Below, in pieces: positions 22,786 to 33,911 of a DNA stretch of 64,000 nucleotides. This DNA is from Rhinopithecus roxellana (lineage: Eukaryota > Chordata > Mammalia > Primates > Cercopithecidae). Under the pieces are notes generated by a model. That model ran no database searches. It worked only from the letters and a program-made list of their open reading frames with translations, and was not told where the DNA came from. Both the position numbers and the translations under genes were made by a program. The stretch lies in NCBI RefSeq assembly GCF_007565055.1, contig NC_044557.1, positions 73,232,595 through 73,296,594 of the forward strand. The letters run 5' to 3'. Position 1 is the first letter of the stretch. Each line of letters begins with the position of its first letter.

Positions 22786-22845
22786 TGCCTCTGTAAACAC
22801 TGTCAGAACATACGCTGCCTCTGTAAACACCATCAGAACATACGC
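22786..22845 (+). repeat. 30-bp tandem duplication
   Basis: Two adjacent units of 30 bases, both beginning TGCCTCTGTAAACAC and containing CAGAACATACGC. They differ at about two positions. Confidence 0.85.
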
Positions 22846-22904
22846 TGTCATGTTAGAAGGTACTCAAAAGGAGAAAAATAGTCATTTGAGAAGAAGCTGT
22901 AGAG

Positions 22905-23085
22905 CAGTGGTTCTCAAACCTGAGAGTGTGCAGCAGAAACACCTAGCAGGCTTGTTCAGAAACAGATTGCTGGATCCTGTCCCCAGATTTGCTAATTCAA
23001 TAAGTCTGGGATGGGGCCAAAGTTTGCAAGTCTAACAGGCTCTCAGGTGATGCTAATATTATAAATCCAGGGGAAATTACAGAGG
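22905..23085 (+). mobile_element. MER5A-like hAT element
   Basis: AGTGGTTCTCAAACCTGAG, AACAGATTGCTGGATCC, CTAATTCAATAAGTCTGGG and CTCAGGTGATGCTAAT in MER5A order. Confidence 0.82.
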
Positions 23086-23163
23086 ATACTCAAGCACTAA
23101 ATGGAGGTTAGAGTATGTTATCTTTACGTTCCCGGCCACCTCTGAAATTCTATGTTACTATAA

Positions 23164-23960
23164 GTTGTGAACCCAAAATATCTGAGACAGGCCTCAACCA
23201 ATTTAGAAAGTTTATTTTGCCAAGGTTAAGGTAATGCCTATGACACAGCCTCTGAGGGTAAGGTCTTGAGGACATGTGCCCAAGGTGGTCAGGGCACAGC
23301 TTGGTTTATACATTTTAGGGGTACAGGAGACATCAATCAATACATGCGAGCCATACATTGGTTTGGTCCTGAAAGGCAGGACAACTCAAGGCAGGGGCTT
23401 CCAGGTCATAGGTAGATAAGAGACAAATGGTTGGATTCTTTTTTTTTTTTTCCAAGATGGAGTCTTGTTCTGTCGCTCAGGCTGGAGTGCAGTGGCATGA
23501 TCTCCACTCACTGCAATCTCTGCCTCCCGGATTCAAGCAATTCTCCTGCCTGTCAGCCTCCTGAGTAGCTGGGATTACAGGCACACACCGCCATGCCCAA
23601 CTAATTTTTGTATTTTTAGTAGAGACAGGGTTTTACTATGTTGGCCAGACTGGTCTTGAACTCCTGACCTTGTGATCTACTTGCCTCGACCTCCCAAAGT
23701 GCTGGGATTACAGGCGTGAGTCACCGTGCCAGGCCAAATGGTTGCATTCTTCTGAGTCTCTGATTAGCCTTTAACTTAATATACAATTTAGGGTAGAGGA
23801 AATAGTCATCTATGCCTTAGTCTGGCTTAGTGAAACAATAGGTCGAGGAAGCCATCAGACGTGCTTTTGTCTCAGGTAAACAGAGGTATGACTTTGAGTT
23901 CTGTTTGTCCGTTGTCCAAGAGGAACTTCCTTGTGAGCAAATTGTGAGGGAGGTATGTAG
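23164..23960 (-). mobile_element. LTR-like ERV segment split by an Alu and truncated at the duplication
   Basis: AATTTAGAAAGTTTATTTTG, GGACATGTGCCCAAGGTGG and TAGATAAGAGACAAATGG are the reverse complement of a retroviral LTR I recognise but cannot name firmly. It is interrupted at 23441-23735. It ends abruptly at 23960, where copy 2 of the duplicated block starts. Confidence 0.6.
23441..23735 (-). mobile_element. Alu (AluS-like) inside the LTR
   Basis: Complete reverse-complement Alu. Target-site copies AAATGGTTGGATTCTT (23425-23440) and AAATGGTTGCATTCTT (23736-23751). Confidence 0.93.
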
Positions 23961-24223
23961 TTTTTTTTTTTTCTTTTGAGACAGAGTCTTTCTCTATCAT
24001 CCAGGCTGGAGTGCAGTGGCGCCATCTGGGCTCACTGCAAGCTCCGCCTCCCGGGTTCACGCCATTCTCCTGCCTCAGCCTCCCAAGTAGCTGGGACTAT
24101 AGGTGCCTGCCACCACGCCCGGCTAATTTTTTGTATTTTTAGTAGAGACAGGGTTTCACCATGTTAGCCAGGATGGTCTCAATCTCCTGACATAGTGATC
24201 CACCCACCTCGGCCTCCCAAAGT
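23961..24223 (-). mobile_element. 5'-truncated AluY in copy 2 of the duplication, no left target-site copy
   Basis: Same truncated Alu as at 14882-15148, with three substitutions. The right flank keeps CCCTGCCACTTCTT (24224-24237), but the left flank is unrelated. Confidence 0.92.
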
Positions 24224-25403
24224 CCCTGCCACTTCTTGAAACCATTTATGAGGTAGGTACAACTTCAGAAGGCCATGCCTCAAAAATCAGAAGAATTAGA
24301 AAACTGTTATTTTTTTCTACTATAATTATAGTAACTGCTAACATTCACTCAGTACTTTCCTTGTGTGAGCTTAGTTCTAATAATTTTAACTCATATTATT
24401 CTACTTAATCCTAGAAAAAAAACCACACAACCCTATGAGATAGCTACTATTATTATTTACTTTACAATGGAAGAAATTGGGGTACAGAAAAGCTAAATGA
24501 CTTACCAAGTCACACGGATAGTAGGGAGTGCTCTAGGACTGACTAATGACCACTCAGCCTGAATCAGGAACCGTGGGCTTAGCATGTGTCTCTGCAGTAG
24601 GGCTCTGTGCTCAAGGAGGACTCAGGACCTGCATGGGACATTCTCAGAGAAAGACAAGGCACCTACTGCTGTGTCCTCTGAATTTTCTGTGATGGTACCT
24701 TTCCTCTACCCCAACTGGTTGGTCAGGGGCTATTTATCCAACCCATTAATTTTTTTCTAAATCCTGGGCCTGGTCCTGTTGACATTTTCTCTGGTCTTGC
24801 GAAATTACGCTGTACCATTTCACATGGAATGAGTCACTTTTAACCCTATACACCCTTGAAAATGTGTACATACCTCAATTACAGGAGCTGACACCCTGCA
24901 GTATAATTGGCACTCTGTATAAGTCACCCATGCCAGGCCGGGGACTCCTCTGTGCTGTTCATATTCACATTTCTATGCAGTGTCTGGTATAGAGCCTGTG
25001 AAGTAATTGGCCCTCAATAAGTAAGCACTGAACAAGCATGAATGGACAACCAGTTGACTCTTCACAGCGAAGGTGAGAAATCACTCTGTAATATCTCCTC
25101 ATTCTTATTTCCCACTTTTCTTCTTCACAGAGGCTTTGCCAGCAGACTGGAAAGTTTATGAGAATAGCTAATAAAATATTTCAGAATTGTCTTGCTTTGA
25201 AGGAAATGACTGTGATGATTTTACAAACTGAAGTGTTTTCCACACTAATGTCTCTTTTTAATTTTTAAATCATTTCCAATATTAAAGTGGTTTCCGATTC
25301 TCTAAGATGTTATATTTTTGACTTAGGCAGATCTTGCTTACCTCCTTCATATAAATCATCATTTCCTGTCATTGTCAGTCTCAACAAGTTCCCCCCCCCC
25401 CCC
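23961..25403 (+). repeat. Copy 2 of the 1.44-kb duplicated block
   Basis: It is in the same orientation as copy 1, about 9.07 kb downstream. It begins abruptly in the Alu poly-T, with no upstream target-site duplication, and continues through a 13-base C run into unique sequence at 25404. At the three Alu differences this copy carries the base expected from Alu consensus. An assembly join through the Alu is the simplest reading. Confidence 0.93.
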
Positions 25404-25717
25404 ACCTTCTCTGCGGTTGTGATCCACTTCTGAGACTGTCAGAAAATATTTCCTCATGAAGATGTGGTGTGTTCTGCACATCAGTGCTAGAATAATCTCA
25501 TCAATAAACCCAAATATTCAACTACTATTAACAACCTAAAAATTAAGTGACTAAATTTCTATCTGTAACTACTGTCCTTTTCTCTTTCAAAAAAATATAT
25601 CCAGCTTCAATATTCTGCATTCTTCTATCTTAAGATACTAAAGCCAATAATTCTTAACAACTCAAACAAACATTTTATAAAGGTTTTCTGTCACAATTAT
25701 AATTTCAAAAACATCGG
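25404..25717. other. Intergenic sequence after the duplicated block
   Basis: AT-rich, no gene or confident repeat. It is the apparent true continuation of the block past the poly-C run. Confidence 0.4.
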
Positions 25718-26025
25718 AGCTGGGCACAGTGGCTCATGCCTGTAATCCCAGCACTTTCGGAGGCTGAGGCGGGCAGATCACGAGGTCAGGAGTTTGAGAC
25801 CAGCCCTGGCCAACATAGTGAAACCCTGTCTCTACTAAAAATACAAAAATTAGCCGAGCATGGTGGTGGGCACTTGTAATCCCAGCTACTCAGGAGGCTG
25901 AGGCAGGAGAATTGCTCGAACCCAGGAAGTGGAGGTTGCAGTAAGCCAAGATCACGCTACTGTACTCCAGCCCGGGTGACAGAGTGAGACTCCATCTCAA
26001 AAACAAAACAAAACAAAACAAAAAA
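25718..26025 (+). mobile_element. Alu (AluS-like)
   Basis: Complete forward Alu with an AAAAC-type tail. Confidence 0.92.
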
Positions 26026-26724
26026 ACAATAGTTAGAAATGCATTTCTACAAATGCCCTCATTTGTCATAATTAGGGTGAAAAAATTCTTACATTTTTAT
26101 TACTTTTTAGTTCACGAATTTACTGAGGCTTGAAAACATTTAATGTTATACATTTGATTAACTCAGTTTTAGAAGAATAAGTGTATACAATCAATAATAT
26201 GGCACTAGGGTCTTCATAAAGATATATCGTACCGAAACCACCAAAAAACCCAGCAAGTTTAATCATATTATTTTTCATAATCCAAATGTGTTTATACTGT
26301 CATAAATGTATTAAGCTTTTATTATGTGCCAAGTACTGTACTAAGTTCCTGAGATGTATATGTCATGTACACACAACTACTCTATGGATTGTATTTTAAG
26401 TCAATCACTTCAGAAAACCAATTCCCTCATTTATACAACATTTTGCACTATACACAAACCACTTTCTTTGTGTGGCGATGTGCTCTGTTACCTGCTGGAG
26501 AACACACACAATACATTAAGGAAAGTTTGCCCTAAACACAAAGAGTTACTTTCTGCTTTGAATTCTTTATATGTGGTCCTTATGTAGATTTGTGTGAAAA
26601 CAAATTTGAGTTTTCTGAACTATAATTTCAAATGGCCTGGATAGCTTTTTGGGTGAAAAAAACAATCTGATGTATAGAACTGCAGAGTGACTCTTTGGGA
26701 CACAGTAGAACAAATTAAGTGTAC
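26026..26724. other. Intergenic sequence, no gene seen
   Basis: AT-rich. 26300-26350 has a short MIR-like motif (TTATTATGTGCCAAGTACTG). Confidence 0.4.
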
Positions 26725-26870
26725 AGATTTTGGTGGCTTTTAATTCCTGCTCTGCTACTCATCAGCTATATAGTATTGAAGAAATTGTTTAACCTTAATG
26801 TCTCAATTTCCTCATCTGAAATATGGACAATAATATTCCTTTGTGGTGTCAGGCTTAAAAGGTTATCAGG
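26725..26870 (+). mobile_element. MIR SINE fragment
   Basis: Forward MIR core: TGCTCTGCTACTCATCAGC, TCTCAATTTCCTCATCTGAA. Confidence 0.75.
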
Positions 26871-26887
26871 CTTAAAAGTATAGTGCT

Positions 26888-27188
26888 GGCCAGGTGCGGT
26901 GGCTCATGCCTGTAATCCCAGCACTTTGAGAGACTGAGACAAACAGAACACAAGGTCAGGAGATCGAGATCATCCTGACTAACACGGTGAAACCCCATCT
27001 CTGCTAAAAATACAAAAAATTAGCCAGGCATGGTAGCACATGCCTGTAATCCCAGCTACTCGGGAGGCTGAGGCAGGAGAATCGTTTGAACCCAGGAGAT
27101 GGACGTTGCAGTGAGCCGAGATCACACCACTGCACTCCAGCCTGGGCGACAGAGAGAGACTCTGTCTCAAAAAAAAAAAAAAAAAAAA
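26888..27188 (+). mobile_element. Alu with clear target-site duplications
   Basis: Complete forward Alu with a pure A tail. Target-site copies AAAAGTATAGTGCT (26874-26887) and AAAAGTATAATGCT (27189-27202). Confidence 0.93.
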
Positions 27189-27202
27189 AAAAGTATAATG
27201 CT

Positions 27203-27899
27203 TATACAGTGCTTAAGACTTAATAAGTGCTTAATAATCAACAGCTGTTCTTGATCATGATCATCATTATGAGATAATATTAATAAAAATAGAACAAAAA
27301 GAAAAAAGTTGACAAAGTATGCTAACATCTTAAAAAATAACAGGCTTTCTGTTGACACTGTATTGTACTTTTACAAATGTTATCTTTTTAAATACAAGTA
27401 TATTAGTAAAATATAAATTGAGATCTGTATCTTAAATGAAAATAGATGCCAGATGAATTAAAGAATTAAATTTTAAAATGAAATTGCTGAAATATTAGGA
27501 AATAAGATTTGAGGTCTGTAGTGATAGAAGAAAAGATTAAAATTTTACACTGTGTAATATTAAAAAGCTCTGTATGTAAGAAGACAATGATATAAAACCA
27601 AAGATACATTGAATGGATAATTTAATGGATATATCTTTTATATAATGAGTTCAAACAAATAAATAAGAAAAACACTAGCTTCAAAAGGTAAACATGTACA
27701 AACACTTCACATAAAATATTTCTAAAGCATTAAAAATGTGAAGTTAAGTTGATTTCAATATTATTTTGTCTATTGAAGAAAGATGTATTTAAGAAAGGAA
27801 TGTTTTGTGCAGGAAAGGATACAGCATGAAGAAATAAATATAAAATAAGTAGCCACATAATAGATTTAAACCTAACCCCAGTGATAACTACATTAAGTG
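27203..27899. other. AT-rich intergenic sequence, possibly L1-derived
   Basis: Very AT-rich. 27560-27710 resembles L1 ORF2 (GTACAAACACTTCAC). No gene. Confidence 0.4.
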
Positions 27900-29545
27900 A
27901 AAATGATTTAAACACTTTGATTGAAAGTCACATGTTATAAGATTGAGTAAAAAAGTAATATTCAACTATATGTTATTACAAGAACCCATTTAGAGTAAAT
28001 ATACAGAAAGGTAAAAGGATAGAAAGGAATCCAAATGAAGAAACTAATTATAAGTAAGCTAGAGTGACTACACCAATACCAGGTAAATAAACTTCAAGAT
28101 AAGTTATATTAGGGATAAGGAGAAACATTTCATAATAGTAAAAGGGACAATTAATCAAGGAGACATCTAATAACAATGTTTCACAGGACATGGTTCAAGA
28201 AGTGACAGAAGTGAAAATAAGAAATAGGAAACTCCACAGTTATCTTTGGATACTTTTGCACAATATCTCTGTAATTGATAAAACAAGTGAACAGAAAAAT
28301 CAATAGCGATATAGAATACTTAGCCCTACAATCCATCTTGAACTAATCGACATTACAGAATGTTCTACTCAACCAAAGCAGAACATATGGAGAATTCATC
28401 AAGATAGACTATATGATAGTCTATAAAATAAATCTCCATAAGTGGAAAAGGATTGACATCATGCAGAGTATATCTTCTGTCCACAATAGAATTAAAGTTG
28501 AAATCAATAACAAAACCCTGTATGGAAAATCTGCAAATATGTGAAAGTTAAATGGCATACTTCTAAAGACTAAAATATGACATAAAAGGAAAACTGGAAA
28601 GTATATTTAATTGAACGAAAATAAAAATACAACATATCAAAATTAATGGAACTTAAAGTAATATTGGGAGGGAAATGTATAGTCCTAAACGCTTACATTT
28701 TAAAATGAGTTATAAATCAGCGATCTAAGCTTTTACCATAAGAAGCAAATGGGAGGGTGGTCAGGGGAGGGAGAGGATCAGGAAAGATAACTATTGGGTA
28801 ATAGGCTTAATATGTGGGTGATGAAATAATCTGTGCAACAAACCCCTGTGATACAAGTTTACCTGTGCAATAAACCTCCACTTGTACCCCTGAGCTGAAA
28901 AATTAAAAAGAAAAATAGTCCCCTTAAAATAATTATTTCTCATACCTTTTCTACATGTATGCATAATAAACCATGTCTTCATTTTGTATTTGTGTGTTTT
29001 GTGAACCAAATATGTTATAATTATTTTTTAAAAGGAGCAAATTGAAGCCAAAGTAAGAAGAGAAATAATAATAGAGAAAATCATAAACAATTAAACTAAA
29101 GGTTGATCATTTGTAAATGTCAATAAAATAAATAAACCTATAGCTAGAGTTATTATGAAAATAAGGAGATTGCATGAATTTCCAATAGAAAAAATAAGAG
29201 TGAACATCACTATACATTGAGCAGATATTATAAAGAGGGAAATATTCTGAAAACTTAATGCAAATAAAATAGATAACATTAGCTAAACAGGATAAATTCA
29301 TTGAAAGACAAAGTAATCAAAACTACTTACGAAGACATAGATAACATGAATAGCTCCAAATAAAAATCACATTTTTAATTAAAAACCTTTCAACAAAGAG
29401 AACTCCATGTTCATATGACTTCACTAATGAACTCTACCACATACTTAAACAGGAAATGATACTAATCCTATGAAAAATATTTCAAAATATATAGGAAATG
29501 GGAAGACTTATCAACTTTATCAGGTCAGTGTTGACTTGTTAAAAA
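27900..29545 (+). mobile_element. Old L1 (L1M-type) ORF2 remnant
   Basis: Forward L1 ORF2-like order: ACTACACCAATACCAGGTAA, TCATCAAGATAGACTATATG, then TAATGGAACTTAAAGT and later TTCACTAATGAACTCTACCA. Heavily mutated, no frame. A younger L1 3' end interrupts it at about 28740-28920. Confidence 0.65.
28740..28920 (+). mobile_element. L1 3'-end insertion (5'-truncated)
   Basis: GGGAGGGTGGTCAGGGGAGG, TGGGTGATGAAATAATCTG and TACCCCTGAGCTGAAAA are the 3'UTR of a primate-type L1. Only the last about 180 bases inserted. Confidence 0.8.
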
Positions 29546-29547
29546 AA

Positions 29548-29905
29548 ATAGACAAAGACATTATAAAACAAGAACTACCTGAAACTGGGTAATTTATAAA
29601 GAAAAGAAGTTTAATTGACTCACAGTTCCACATGGCTGGGGAGACCTCAGGAAACTGATAATCATGGAGGAAGGTGAAGGGGAAGTAGGCACCTTCTTCA
29701 CAAGGTGGCAGGAGAGACAGAGTGAGAGGGGAAGTGCCACACATTCAAACCATTAGGTCTCATGAGAACTCACTGTCATGGAAACAGCATGGGGTAAATC
29801 CATCCCCATGATCCAATCATCTCCCACCAGGTCCCTCCCCTGACGTATGAGGATTAGAATTGGACATGAGATTTGGGTGGAGACATAGAGCCAAACCATA
29901 TTATT
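29548..29905 (-). mobile_element. MaLR LTR (MST/THE1-type)
   Basis: ACTGGGTAATTTATAAAGA to GAGATTTGGGTGGAGACATA, the reverse complement of an MST/THE1 LTR. It adjoins MaLR internal sequence on its right, so it is the 3' LTR of the element. Confidence 0.83.
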
Positions 29906-30770
29906 CTGTGCCTGGCCCCTCCCAAATCTCATGTCCTTCTCACATTTTAATATACAACTCTTCCTTCCCAACAGTGCCCCCAAAGTCGTAACTCATTCCA
30001 ACATTAAATCAAAAGTCCAAGTCCAAACTCTCATCAGAGATAAGGCAAGCCCCTTCTGCCTATGAGCCTGTATAATCAAAAACAAGTTAGCTACTTCCAA
30101 GATACAATGGGGATACAGGCATTGGGTAAATGCTCTTGTTCCAAATGGGAGAAATTGGCCAAAACAGAAAGGGTACAGGCCTCATACAAGTGGAAAATCT
30201 AGAAGGACAGCCATTAAATCTTAAAGCTCCAAAATAATCTCCTCTGACTCCATGTCTCACAGCCAGGGAACGCTGATGCAAGAGGTGTATTCCCAAGACC
30301 TTGGGTAGATCCACCTCTGTGGCTCTGCAGGGTACAGCCCCCATAGCTGCCTTCATGGACTGGCATTGAGTGCATGTGGCTTTTCCAGGTGCACAGTGCA
30401 AGCTATCAGTGGATCTATCATTCGGGGGTCTGGAGGACGGTGGCCCTCTTCTCACAGCTCCACTAGGCAGTGCCACAGTGGGGACTCTGTGTGGGGGCTC
30501 CAACTCCACATTTCCCCTCTGCACTGCTCTAGTAGAGGCTCTCCATGAAGGCTGTGCCCCTGTAGCAGACTTCTGCCTGGATATTCAGGCTTTTCCACAC
30601 ATCCTCTGAAATCTAGGTAGAGGTTTCCAAACCTCAATTCTGGCCTTCTACACACCTGCAGGCTCAACATCAATGGAAGTTGCCAAGACTTTACATACTG
30701 ATTCCAGTGACCAAATCTTTGCCATGGTTTCTGTGTCTGAATCTTGACTCACTCAGTACACTGCACCACA
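29906..30770 (-). mobile_element. MaLR internal region (non-coding remnant)
   Basis: CACAGTGCAAGCTATCAGTG, TCTGGAGGACGGTGGCC and CTAGTAGAGGCTCTCCATGA are typical of THE1/MST internal sequence in reverse. Frames up to 145 codons here are accidental. No 5' LTR is visible to the right. Confidence 0.75.
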
Positions 30771-30987
30771 TTCAGCACTTCTAAACCCAGAAACCCGAAT
30801 AGTTATTTCTCACAGGAACCAGAGTCTCAGACCAGTGCTCTCTGTTGCCAAATTTTCTACAACTGTCACCTTTCTGAACGTTGGTGATTACTTAAGACCC
30901 TGTTTATTTCAGCTGCCTGGCCCTCCCGCAGCCTGGATTAGCCCACACCACCAATTTCCCATCTCCAGACACCAAATTTTATTGGCA

Positions 30988-31145
30988 TGGCTCAATGGTT
31001 CTCAAACATCATTGTACACACCAAAGCTCCGGCTTCACTTTATGGCTAATTAGATAAGAATGTCTGCGAGAGGGACCCACATTTCTGTAATTTTAAAAAC
31101 TCTCCAGTTGATTCTGAAATTCAGCCAGGGATGAGAAGCCTGAGA
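30988..31145 (+). mobile_element. MER5-like hAT fragment
   Basis: TCAATGGTTCTCAAACATCA then CTCCAGTTGATTCTGAAATT and GATGAGAAGCCTGAG. Diverged. Confidence 0.55.
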
Positions 31146-31744
31146 ATAGAATCAGGTAAGTGACGGTACAAAGTGCAGGGAGCTCCAAAAAACTCAGCCA
31201 TCAAGATAACATTTGTACTATTAAAATACCTTTAAAAATAAAACTCATTGGAAAATACTCCATAATAAACAAAATATCAAAAATCTAAGTAAGGGATTAG
31301 TACTTGGAGCCTGAGGCAAAAGGCAAAATTCATAATACTGATCCTGCCTTTTAGAAAAAGAAATATTCTCCCATTTTTGTGCAGTTATTTGCACATAGGG
31401 AGCATTTATTAGATATTATCTGAGTTTACAAATAGAAAACCTACCTTATGAAATCATGCTTTGTAAATATAATTTTGCAAAGAGCATGAAGTTGATTGAA
31501 AGTTTATTGAGAAGATGAAAGTTGACTGATAGTGCCATACTGAATAGGCAAGTCTGGGGTGGTAAACTCAGAAATGTAGCCTCTCCAGAGTTGAAAGAAC
31601 AATTTTAGGGGTAGAAGGAAGTGGGACCAAGGACAGTCTGAGTCAGTGCACAAGGGAGACTGCCTTATTAGAAAACCTGCCTGGTGGTCATCAGATGGTT
31701 GTCTCATCACAAGCTCAAATGCCTCATGGCCAAAGCTGAGTCAT
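31146..31744. other. Intergenic sequence, no gene seen
   Basis: AT-rich, nothing recognised. Confidence 0.4.
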
Positions 31745-32136
31745 AAAATCACTCTCCTGTCTCCCCAAATCCCTGGCCATTTTACACAGCTGACTCTTGT
31801 AATCTATCACTTCTAGTCAGAATGTCTTCACTTTCCCCACCTTTCAAAGGAAAGCTGTGCTTTTCTTCAAGACTGTTCTCAGGTGTTACGTTGCCTCAGA
31901 AGCCCTCTCTGTGCCTCAGTTGACTGCCCTGACCACCCACAAATGCCTTCCCTTCATAGTCCAAACCCTGTGAGTGCACATTTTTAGTGCATATCTCACT
32001 GTAACTGTTTACAAACCTGCTGCTCCCAATAGACCACAACCTACTTGGAGGTAAAAACAAAATTTTATGTACTAGCTGCCTGACACATAGTAGGAGCTTA
32101 ATAATTATGTGTTTAAAAAAAAAAAAAAAAAAAAAA
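31745..32136 (+). mobile_element. L2 3' end with long A run
   Basis: GAAGCCCTCTCTGTGCC, GACACATAGTAGGAGCTTAA and AATAATTATGTGTTT mark the L2 3' end. A run of 22 A (32115-32136) follows, longer than L2 itself supplies. Confidence 0.65.
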
Positions 32137-32881
32137 CAGACACAGAAAAGAGACTCTGAATAATGGCCTTGCCTGTACGTGTTGAAGAATGGCAATAAGA
32201 AGAGAATTGGAGTGGAGGTGGAATTGAGACAGCAGGTAGCATTATATGGGTTCTCTCCTCTCATCTTGACAACGTAGCTATAAGACTTGAAGTAAGCTGT
32301 TTTTAGGAGGCCTGAAGGCTATCTAAACTCCTTGGGGGAACAAGATGGGAAGACGGGCTTTACAAAGTAAGACTTTTCAAGAGGAATTTTGGTTTGGAAG
32401 TGGTGGGGGTAGGGTGCAGTAAGGAGGAAACACCTTCATTTTAGAAAGCATTTTTCATTCTGAAAAGCAGGAGGCTAGACAAGAGACAAGCTTTTCAGAG
32501 TAATCTCTGTCGTCTAGGCCAGGGAGAAAGTCATAGGGGATATCTATTGTCCAGCGTGCTAAACCAGGTGGAGGAGAAAACTAGAACTCAGACAAAAATC
32601 CTGCTTGGGATAAAAGAATGCATTTGGATGGTGCCCTCCCATCTCTCTCAGGAACTTGGGTTTGAGGCAGGGATCAGAACTCAAATGGCAGCAGAGGGCA
32701 GGTATACATGACTGAGAGATGCTGGAGGTAGTGTGGAGTGAGGAACAGGATGCACGTCCTGCACCAGGGACCCCTACAAACTCCTGACCACAACACCCAC
32801 TCAGCCGTAAATGATTATTTCTGTGAAGAAATGTAAGCCCCTCATTGCCAGATCTTTCAAATGTTTATGATAACAATCCCA
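32137..32881. other. Intergenic sequence just upstream of the L1
   Basis: Purine-rich, no gene or confident repeat. Confidence 0.4.
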
Positions 32882-33911
32882 GGGGGGCGGGGCAAGATGG
32901 CCGAATAGGAACAGCTTCAGTCTCCAACTCCCAGCGCAAGCGACACAGAAGACCGGTGATTTCTCCATTTTCAACTGAGGTACTGGGGTCATCTCACTAG
33001 GGAGTGCCAGACAATCGGTACTGGTCAGCTGCTGCAGCCCGACCAGCGAGAGCTGAAGCAGGGCGAGGCATCGCCTCACCTGGGAAGCATAAGGGGGAAG
33101 GGAATCCCTTTTCCTAGCCAGGCGAACTGAGACACACAACACCTGGAAAATCGGGTAACTCCCACCCCAATACTGTGCTTAAAGCAAATGGGCACACCAG
33201 GAGAATATATCCCACACCTGACCAGGAGGGTCCCACACCCACGGAGCCTCCCTCATTGCTAACACAGCAGTCTGCGATCTAACTGCAAGGCAGCAGCGAG
33301 GCTGGGGGAGGGGCGCCCGCCATTGCTGAGGCTTAAGTAGGTAAACAAAGCCACTGGGAAGCTCGAACTGGGTGGAGCTCACAGCAGCTCAAGGAAACCT
33401 GCCTGTCTCTGTAGACTCCACCTCTGGGGACAGGGCACAGATAAAAAACAACAAAAAAGCAGCAGAACCTCTGCAGACGCAAACAACTCTGTCTGACAGC
33501 TTTGAAGAGAGCAGTGGATCTCCCAACACGGAGGTTGAGATCTGAGAAGGGACAGACTGCCTGCTCAAGCGGGTCCCTGACCCCTGAGTAGCCTAACTGG
33601 GAGACATCCCCCACCAGGGGCAGTCTGACACCCCACACCTCACAGGGTGGAGTACACCCGCGAGAGGAAGCTGCCAAAGTAAGAATCAGACAGGTACACT
33701 CGCTGTTCAGCAATATTCTATTTTCCGCAACCTCTGCTGCTGATACCCAGGCAAACAGGGTCTGGAGTGGACCTCAAGCAATCTCCAACAGACCTACAGC
33801 TGAGGGTCCTGACTGTCAGAAGGAAAACTATCAAACAGGAAGGACACCTATACCAAAACCCCATCAGTACGTCACCATCATCAAAGACCAGAGACAGATA
33901 AAAACACAAAG

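Noticed and set aside
30087..30609. Overlapping frames of up to 145 codons on both strands
   Set aside because: They lie in MaLR internal sequence, which does not encode protein, and match no family.
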